The translations under genes and the position numbers were made by a program. This document shows positions 23,138 to 28,145 of a stretch of 28,145 bases of DNA, one piece after another. Below the pieces are notes generated by a model, which was not told the origin of the DNA, searched no databases, and saw only the letters and a program-made list of their open reading frames with translations. The DNA is from Solirubrobacterales bacterium (GTDB taxonomy: Bacteria > Actinomycetota > Thermoleophilia > Solirubrobacterales > 70-9), in contig JAUQWL010000190.1 of assembly GCA_030835185.1 (NCBI GenBank), positions 1 to 28,145 on the forward strand, given 5' to 3'. Each line of letters begins with the position of its first letter. Positions within the stretch are counted from its first letter, which is position 1.

Positions 23138-24243
23138 TGAAGGTCGCGGTGCTGAGCGGGGGACGTTCCAGCGAGCACGAGATCTCGCTGATGTCCGGTC
23201 AGGCGGTCACTGAAGGTCTGCGCCAGGCCGGTCACGAAGTGGTGAACGTGGTCATCGGTAGCGACGGCCGCTGGAGCTGCGAGGGGGCTCCGGTTTCGAT
23301 CGTCCCAGGTGAGGGTCTGGTCGGTCACGCCGCCGACGGCGGGCCTGCGGTCGGCGGGGAGTCCGGTCACGGAACGCAGGCCGGGCCGGACCTGACCGGG
23401 GTCGAGGTCGCATTCCCGGCGCTCCACGGACCGTTCGGTGAGGACGGGGTGACCCAGGGCGCGCTCGACACCGCGGGGCTGCCGTACGTCGGCTCTCCGG
23501 TTCTCGGCTCGGCGGTCTGCATGGACAAGCTCACCCTGAAGCGGCTCTGTGCCGATTTCGGCATCGCCCAGGTGGACTTCGTCCAGGCACCGGATCCCGA
23601 CCAGGGCAAGGGGGGAACCGGTCCGGGAGGCGGTCTCACCTCGGGTGGCACGAGTGACACCGGCGACTGGCGACAGAGGGCCCTGGCCATGGAGTGGCCG
23701 CTCTGGGTCAAGCCGGCCCGGCTCGGGTCGAGTGTCGGCATCACCCGGGTCGAGCGCCCCGAAGACCTCGATGCCGCCGTCGCCGAAGCCGGTGAGCACG
23801 ACCCGAGGGTGATAATCGAAGCCAACTGCTCCGGCCGTGAGGTCGAATGCTCGGTACTCGGAAACCTCGCTCCGGAAACCTCGCTTCCGGGTCAGATCAT
23901 TGCCGATGCGGAGTGGTACGACTTCGAAGCCAAGTACACCGAGGGACGGATGAGCCTCGAGGTGCCGGCCCAGATCGGCGAATCGACAACTGCGGAGCTT
24001 CGAAACCTCGCCGCGGAAGTCTTCCGGCTGGCTGACTGCTCCGGTCTGGCCCGCTGCGACTTCTTCGTCGAAGAGGACGGCCGGGTGCTGCTGAACGAAG
24101 TCAATACGATGCCCGGCTTCACCAAGACCTCGGTCTACGCCAAGCTCTGGGAAGCCTCCGGATTGCCGTATCCGGAACTCTGTTCGAGACTGATCGAGTT
24201 GGCAGTCGAACGACACCGTCGCGAAGCCGCCCACAGCTTCTGA
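23137..24243 (+). CDS. ddl: D-alanine--D-alanine ligase
   Basis: Ddl joins two D-alanines with ATP to make the dipeptide used by MurF. The protein has the N-terminal GGRSSEHEIS block at 8-17, HGPFGEDG at 97-104, the ATP-grasp region LWVKPARLGSSVGI near 189-202, YDFEAKY at 261-267, and the metal-binding block RCDFFVEEDGRVLLNEVNTMPGFT, of which LLNEVNTMPGFT is the family signature. Residues ~153-178 form a Gly, Thr, Ser and Asp-rich insertion in place of a shorter loop. The 368-residue length is within family range. The ATG overlaps the pknB stop by one base (TGATG), a translational coupling junction. This ties dipeptide supply to the wall-sensing kinase; I do not know this pairing from model actinobacteria, where ddl usually lies elsewhere. 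Confidence 0.96.
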   Translation: MKVAVLSGGRSSEHEISLMSGQAVTEGLRQAGHEVVNVVIGSDGRWSCEGAPVSIVPGEGLVGHAADGGPAVGGESGHGTQAGPDLTGVEVAFPALHGPFGEDGVTQGALDTAGLPYVGSPVLGSAVCMDKLTLKRLCADFGIAQVDFVQAPDPDQGKGGTGPGGGLTSGGTSDTGDWRQRALAMEWPLWVKPARLGSSVGITRVERPEDLDAAVAEAGEHDPRVIIEANCSGREVECSVLGNLAPETSLPGQIIADAEWYDFEAKYTEGRMSLEVPAQIGESTTAELRNLAAEVFRLADCSGLARCDFFVEEDGRVLLNEVNTMPGFTKTSVYAKLWEASGLPYPELCSRLIELAVERHRREAAHSF

Positions 24244-24255
24244 CCCTGTCGTCGG

Positions 24256-24278
24256 GGGCCGTTCGCCGGAGGCGGCCC
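24256..24278. terminator. Possible hairpin between convergent ddl and kinase genes
   Basis: GGGCCG and CGGCCC can pair across an 11-base loop in the 48-base convergent spacer. No T run follows on either strand, so if it terminates transcription it would be inefficient or factor-dependent. Confidence 0.25.
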
Positions 24279-24291
24279 GGCCGGGCTGTCC

Positions 24292-25812
24292 TCAATCGAA
24301 CAGCTTCACGTCCGAGATCGCGACGCCGTAGCCGTCATCGGTCTCGGCCGGCGTGGTCGCCCAGAGCAGGTAGTACTGGTACTGCTCGTCAGCGGTGATC
24401 AGCTCGACCCGCTGGCGCGAGCTCATTTCCGGGACGAGGGCGAGGCTCGTCCATTTGGACACCTCGTCCGGGACGGGGTCGTTGGCGCCGTAGACCTCGA
24501 GCGTCCAGCCGGGGGTCGGAGTCAGCACTTCCATCGCGTTCGCGGTCACCGGCTCGCCCGCATCCACTATCACTCCGACGCCCGATTTCGGATCGAAGGT
24601 CGGTGCCTGGTAGGTCTCGCTCGTCCAGGAAGAGGCGTTCGGATCGGAGTCGATCGCGAGGGCTGCTTCGGCCGGGTGTTCGGTCTCGTCGCCTTCGGGA
24701 TCGTAATCGACGGCTGCGACCAGTTCGATCTGGCTGCCGCCTGCTCCCGCACCGGTTCCGTCTTCAACCGCGCCGCCACCGCCACCGCCCCCGGTGTCTC
24801 CGCGGGAGATCAGATAGGCCGCTCCGGCGGTGATCACGAGAGCGGCAAGCAACATCACCACTGCGGGCCACGGAGAGCTCCGCTTTCCCGGGAGCCGGCG
24901 GCTCGGCGGCGGGACCGCGTCGAGCACCGATGTCGCTTCGCCGCTGGTCCCCCCGGCCCTGATCGCTTCGACCTCGAGCGCGGCCTGGAGGTCGGCGGCC
25001 ATGTCGTCGATCGTCTGGTAGCGGTCATCCGGGTTCTTCGCTGTGGCCATGTCCACGACGCGCGCCGAAGCGGCCGAGATGTCGGGTCGCCTGGTCTGGA
25101 CATCCGGGAGCGCTTCGTTGACGTGCTTCATCGCCACGCCGACCTGGGTGTCGGCTTCGAACGGCACGTCCCCGGTCAGCATCTCGTAGAGCACGATGCC
25201 GAGCGAGTAGGTATCGGACCGGGGGTCGACGCCTTTCCCCATCGCCTGTTCGGGAGCGACGTAATCGGTCGTGCCGATCACCTTGCCGGTGGCAGTCACG
25301 CCTTCGTCGTTGAGTTGGCGGGAGATCCCGAAGTCCGTCAGCTTGGCGCGTCCGGTGGCGTCGATCAGCACGTTCTGCGGCTTGACGTCGCGGTGGACCA
25401 TCTCGCGTTCGTGAGCGACCGACAGCCCTTGTGCGATCTCCACCCCGTAGGCGAGCGCCTCGGTGACGTCGAGTGCGCCGACCCGGCTGATCCGCTGCTT
25501 GAGGGTTTCGCCCTGGACGTACTCGAAGACGATGTAGGGGCGGCCGCCGTCCTCACCGGCGTCGATCACCGCGACGATGTTCGGGTTCGAGAGTTTGGCC
25601 ACCGCGCGGGCTTCCTGGTTGAAACGCTCCAGCTGGTCCTCGTGCCGGGTCATCTCCTGATGCATGAGTTTGACCGCGACCGGCCGGTCGAGAACTTCGT
25701 CGCGTGCGAGGTAGACCGTGGACATCCCGCCCGAGCCGAGCTTGGCTTCCAGCCGGTACCGGTCGGAGAGGATCGTTCCGATCATCTGAGCGCTTGCCGG
25801 AGGGTGGTTCAT
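24292..25812 (-). CDS. Ser/Thr protein kinase with discoidin-like extracytoplasmic domain
   Basis: A complete Hanks-type kinase occupies about residues 12-280: GSGGMST, Lys48, HRDVKPQN at 140-147, DFG at 160-162, and activation-loop Thr173 and Thr175, followed by VAPEQ. A membrane segment lies at about 315-335, then a run of glycines. The last ~145 residues (about 362-506) look like a beta-sandwich of the discoidin or F5/8C type: AALAIDSDPNASSWTSETY, GVGVIVDAG, WTLEVYGAND, then YYLLWATTP and a closing VAISDVKLFD. Such domains bind carbohydrate or other surface ligands, so it is a candidate surface sensor (inference). It runs opposite to the ddl operon. ATG 25812 is used; ATG 25785 is possible and nearer to the kinase fold. 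No clear ribosome binding site precedes either. Confidence 0.92.
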   Translation of the reverse strand: MNHPPASAQMIGTILSDRYRLEAKLGSGGMSTVYLARDEVLDRPVAVKLMHQEMTRHEDQLERFNQEARAVAKLSNPNIVAVIDAGEDGGRPYIVFEYVQGETLKQRISRVGALDVTEALAYGVEIAQGLSVAHEREMVHRDVKPQNVLIDATGRAKLTDFGISRQLNDEGVTATGKVIGTTDYVAPEQAMGKGVDPRSDTYSLGIVLYEMLTGDVPFEADTQVGVAMKHVNEALPDVQTRRPDISAASARVVDMATAKNPDDRYQTIDDMAADLQAALEVEAIRAGGTSGEATSVLDAVPPPSRRLPGKRSSPWPAVVMLLAALVITAGAAYLISRGDTGGGGGGGAVEDGTGAGAGGSQIELVAAVDYDPEGDETEHPAEAALAIDSDPNASSWTSETYQAPTFDPKSGVGVIVDAGEPVTANAMEVLTPTPGWTLEVYGANDPVPDEVSKWTSLALVPEMSSRQRVELITADEQYQYYLLWATTPAETDDGYGVAISDVKLFD

Positions 25813-25963
25813 GGACAGCCGGGAATTCTCGACGAATTCTGAAAGCCGAGCCTCACCGATTCACCGATCCGGGCTGCGAAAACTCATTGAAAGGCGAGAC
25901 TATCCTGCGCCGCAGCCGGACGCGGTTTCCTCCCGCAAATCGGGAAAAAACGGCCAGTCGTGC
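25813..25963. other. Spacer between purM and the discoidin-like kinase gene
   Basis: These 151 bases lie downstream of purM and upstream of the kinase, both leftward. They must hold the kinase promoter, but I see no convincing -35/-10 pair. TCCCG and CGGGA around 25934-25948 can form a small stem. For the leftward transcript its T run lies before the stem, so it does not look like a terminator for purM. Confidence 0.4.
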
Positions 25964-26974
25964 TCAGGGACGGATGACGGACTTCGGCCCGGCCCCGACC
26001 GTGCCGATGGTCGCGGCCTCCGGGTAGTACCGGCGGAGCAGATCGAGGGCGGCGGTTTCGTCCTTCGCGGGAACCACGCAGCAGAAGCCGCAGCCCATAT
26101 TGAAGACCTCGTACATCTCCTCTTCGGGGACCCCGGCACGCTCGGCGATCAATGCGAAGACCGGCTGTGGCGGCAGGGGGTCGCTCACTTCGTACGACAC
26201 GTCCGCCTTCAACCGCAGCAGGTTGTCGAGTCCGCCGGAGGTGATGTGGGCCAGGCCATGGACCTCGACGGGCGAGGCGATCAGGTCCATCACCGCCTTG
26301 ACATAGATCTCGGTCGGTTCGATCAGGATGTCGCCGAGGGGGCGACCGAGCCTTTCGTCGTCCATCGCAATTCCGTCGAGCGCCCGTCGAGCCAGCGTGT
26401 ACCCGTTCGAGTGGATGCCCGACGATGGCAGTCCGATGATCGCGTCGCCTTCACTCACGGCAGAGCCGTCGATGATCGAGTCGAGCCTGACCGTGCCGAA
26501 GCAGGCTCCTGCGATGTCGAAGCCCTTGACCAGATCTCCGATCTGGGCCAGCTCGCCTCCGGGGATTTCGATCCCGGCCAGTTCGGCCCCGCGGGCGAGA
26601 CCCAGGCCGATCTGCTCGCACTGGTCCGGATCGGCACTCTCGACCGCGAGGTAGTCCAGCATCGCGATCGGCTCTGCGCCGACGCAGATGATGTCGTTCA
26701 CGTTCATGGCGATGCAGTCGATACCGATCGTGTCGTAACGGCCGAGCTGCTCGGCGACCAGCAGCTTGGTGCCGACACCGTCGGTGGAGAGCGCGATACC
26801 GGTCGTCTCGTCGAGCTTCATCACGGCTGCGTAGTGACCGCGGAGGTCAACCTGCCGGGAGGGACGACCGATGTCCGCTGTTGCCAGCGCGGCGACCAGG
26901 CGGCTGACCGCGAGGTCGGCGTCGGACTGGCTGACCCCGGCCCGTGCGTAGGAATCCTCGACTTCGGAATTCAC
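25964..26974 (-). CDS. purM: Phosphoribosylformylglycinamidine cyclo-ligase (AIR synthetase)
   Basis: PurM closes the imidazole ring of purines: FGAM + ATP gives AIR. The 336 residues contain the family blocks STDGVGTKLLVAEQ, IGIDCIAMNVNDIICVGAEPIAMLDYLAV, GLPSSGIHSNGYTLARR, AHITSGGLDNLLRL and FNMGCGFCCVV. Together these make the assignment certain; the glycine-rich DGVGTK motif is the N-terminal ATP-site hallmark. The length is usual. The GTG start at 26974 overlaps the uppP stop as GTGA, so a purine enzyme is translationally coupled to a wall-lipid enzyme. No other pur gene and no purine riboswitch is visible in the window. Confidence 0.97.
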   Translation of the reverse strand: MNSEVEDSYARAGVSQSDADLAVSRLVAALATADIGRPSRQVDLRGHYAAVMKLDETTGIALSTDGVGTKLLVAEQLGRYDTIGIDCIAMNVNDIICVGAEPIAMLDYLAVESADPDQCEQIGLGLARGAELAGIEIPGGELAQIGDLVKGFDIAGACFGTVRLDSIIDGSAVSEGDAIIGLPSSGIHSNGYTLARRALDGIAMDDERLGRPLGDILIEPTEIYVKAVMDLIASPVEVHGLAHITSGGLDNLLRLKADVSYEVSDPLPPQPVFALIAERAGVPEEEMYEVFNMGCGFCCVVPAKDETAALDLLRRYYPEAATIGTVGAGPKSVIRP

Positions 26975-27912
26975 GCCGCCACCCCCCGACCCCTCGGGAA
27001 TCGCCCACCCGCTTTCCGGCCACTGCTCATTGCCTGCGATTCAACACCAGATCGAGGAGGGGTGGCGTTTCGGGCGTCGCCGAGCCGTGAAAGGATCAGC
27101 AGTCCGAAGGCGATCCGGTAGGTGGAGTAAGGCATCAGGGCCCGGTCCCGCTCGACCATACCGATCAGCCCGTTCGAGGCCAGGGTCGAAGCGAAGGAGG
27201 TGAGCAGGCCGACCGCCAGCCACTTCTTCTGACGACGGTCGACCCCCCGTCCGGCGAGCCGGAATCCTTTCAGCGCGACCGCACCGAGGATGACGGGCAG
27301 AGCGACGGTGCGCGACAGCCGGTTCGCCTGATCCCGATTGAACCCGCGCAGCCGGGCTGCGGTCAGGGTGGCACCGTTGCGGGAAACCCCCGGCATCAAC
27401 GCGGCCGCCTGAGCGACCCCGAGGGCCAGCCCGTCTACTGCATTCGCGTCGCCGTGGCCGCGGCTCTGGGGCCGGCGGTCGGCGAGGGCCATCAGGACGC
27501 CACCGACGATCAGGCCGGCTGCGGTCGAACGCGGCCCACCGAGCCCGGACTCGATCGTTCGCTCGAAACGGAAGCCGACCAGCGCGGCCGGAATGAAAGA
27601 GAGCGACAGTACGGCTGCCCTACGGCCGTCGAAGGCGCGGATCTCCTCGGCGATCTCGGTTCGGCGCGTCAGGAGCAGGGCCATGGCAGCCCCGGCATGG
27701 AGGGCGATCTCGAAGCCCTTGCGGAGTTCCGGGTCAAGGGAGTCCCAGCCCCAGCCGGTGAGCCGGGGGATCATGGTCAAGTGGGCCGAGCTGGAGACCG
27801 GGAGGAGTTCCGTCGGTCCCTGGACCAGACCCAGCATGACTGCGCGCTGAATGTCAGTCGTACCCCGTTTCAGAAGAGCGATCCTATTCCCGACTAGACT
27901 TTGAGGGCTCAA
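26971..27912 (-). CDS. uppP: Undecaprenyl-diphosphatase (UppP/BacA)
   Basis: UppP removes one phosphate from undecaprenyl diphosphate so the lipid carrier can be reused for wall precursors; it also gives bacitracin tolerance. The polytopic protein has both signature motifs: QGPTELLPVSSSAH at about 31-44 (with the conserved Glu and His) and PGVSRNGAT at about 174-182 (with the conserved Arg). Small departures from the usual QGLTEFLPVSSSGH and SRSGAT are present. The last ~40 residues are Arg and Gly-rich. The start is doubtful. TTG at 27912 shares its base with the ATG of the divergent gene, leaving no promoter. The next standard codon, ATG 27837, would trim the protein to just before the first motif. 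The stop overlaps purM. Confidence 0.92.
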   Translation of the reverse strand: MSPQSLVGNRIALLKRGTTDIQRAVMLGLVQGPTELLPVSSSAHLTMIPRLTGWGWDSLDPELRKGFEIALHAGAAMALLLTRRTEIAEEIRAFDGRRAAVLSLSFIPAALVGFRFERTIESGLGGPRSTAAGLIVGGVLMALADRRPQSRGHGDANAVDGLALGVAQAAALMPGVSRNGATLTAARLRGFNRDQANRLSRTVALPVILGAVALKGFRLAGRGVDRRQKKWLAVGLLTSFASTLASNGLIGMVERDRALMPYSTYRIAFGLLILSRLGDARNATPPRSGVESQAMSSGRKAGGRFPRGRGVAA

Positions 27913-28145
27913 TGCGCCGACCTGACTTCCATCTGCGCCGGTACCAGCTCTGGCAGATGGCCGGGGACGGACTGCTGATCGTAGCGGCCTACTTCCTCGC
28001 CTTCCAGCTGCGCTTTCTCGACGATCCCGGAACGATCCCGTCGCGTTATCTCGATCTGTTCTTCGGCTCGGTCGGATTCGTCGTCGCCGGAAAGCTGGCG
28101 ATCTTCCACCTGTTCGGCCTCTACCAGAAGTGGTGGAGGTTCATC
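27912..28145 (+). CDS. Membrane-anchored polysaccharide biosynthesis protein, N-terminal part (CapD/FlaA1-like), cut by window edge
   Basis: The frame is open from ATG 27912 to the window end (78 codons). The visible protein is the N-terminal membrane domain only: a basic start (RRPDFHLRRYQLW), a first hydrophobic segment GLLIVAAYFLAFQLRF, a second one at about 48-67, then FGLYQKWWRF. The AYFLAFxLRF and FGLYxxxWRF pattern is typical of the membrane part of CapD/FlaA1-type NDP-sugar dehydratases and epimerases. Some sugar-phosphate transferases have similar N-termini, so the enzyme class is not settled. GAGGG lies a few bases before the ATG and supports this start. It diverges from uppP, which makes the undecaprenyl phosphate that such pathways use. 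Confidence 0.7.
   Translation, partial: MRRPDFHLRRYQLWQMAGDGLLIVAAYFLAFQLRFLDDPGTIPSRYLDLFFGSVGFVVAGKLAIFHLFGLYQKWWRFI

Noticed and set aside
25855..25870. Tandem TCACCGAT pair upstream of the discoidin-like kinase
   Set aside because: Only two short copies; too little to call a repeat array or operator.
25930..25955. Hairpin with T run as a purM terminator
   Set aside because: For the leftward transcript the T run comes before the stem (it follows as A residues on the plus strand), so the geometry is wrong for an intrinsic terminator.
1..28145. CRISPR arrays, insertion sequences, prophage genes, tRNA or rRNA genes
   Set aside because: No spaced direct repeats, transposase or integrase motifs, or cloverleaf/rRNA sequences were seen on reading either strand; the region is continuous core-type coding DNA.

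Overview
The window is GC-rich, densely coded bacterial chromosome around a replication origin. The left part reads leftward as (rsmG)-jag-yidC-yidD-rnpA-rpmH. Diverging from it, dnaA-dnaN-recF-dciA-gyrB-gyrA reads rightward. This is the classical conserved oriC neighbourhood. The second half carries a growth and division signalling cluster: fhaA-fhaB-pstP-rodA-pbpA-pknB. Together with the GC richness and the GyrA quinolone-pocket sequence, this marks the organism as an actinobacterium. A GyrB with an E. coli-type insertion, a polytopic Ser/Thr kinase where pknA would be expected, and ddl coupled to pknB argue against a typical Mycobacterium/Streptomyces-type genome. A deep-branching lineage such as Thermoleophilia (Solirubrobacterales) is my inference, not something shown.

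Layout. 1-2742 (minus): 16S rRNA methylase RsmG (its 3' end is cut by the window edge), RNA-binding Jag/KhpB, membrane insertase YidC, YidD, RNase P protein and ribosomal protein L34. 2743-2881: divergent rpmH/dnaA spacer with a near-leaderless promoter for rpmH. 2882-7021 (plus): initiator DnaA, a candidate oriC (DnaA-box-like sites in the dnaA 3' end and dnaA-dnaN spacer), beta clamp, RecF and a DciA/DUF721 protein. 7022-7212: AT-richer spacer with an inverted repeat, an extended -10 and a DnaA-box match ahead of gyrB. 7213-12333: gyrB and gyrA, closed by a strong hairpin terminator. 12400-14409 (minus): prephenate dehydratase pheA and an unrecognised membrane-anchored protein with a CARDB-like C-terminus.

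14515-24243 (plus): a Ser/Thr kinase with a polytopic membrane domain, FhaA, FhaB, a PP2C phosphatase, a SEDS glycosyltransferase, a class B PBP, PASTA kinase PknB and D-Ala-D-Ala ligase. The genes are nearly all touching or overlapping, so this looks like one operon linking sensing of wall precursors (PASTA), phospho-relay (FHA/PP2C), glycan polymerisation and crosslinking (RodA/PbpA) and precursor supply (Ddl). 24292-27912 (minus): a third kinase with a discoidin-like outer domain, purine enzyme PurM, and lipid-carrier phosphatase UppP. The right edge holds the start of a membrane-anchored polysaccharide-biosynthesis protein.

No tRNA, rRNA, CRISPR array, insertion sequence or prophage gene was seen. 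Most of the window is core genome. The less ordinary elements are the three-kinase arrangement, the CARDB-like protein with a stem-loop just before its start codon, the GyrB insertion, and the DNA structure around dnaA and gyrB.
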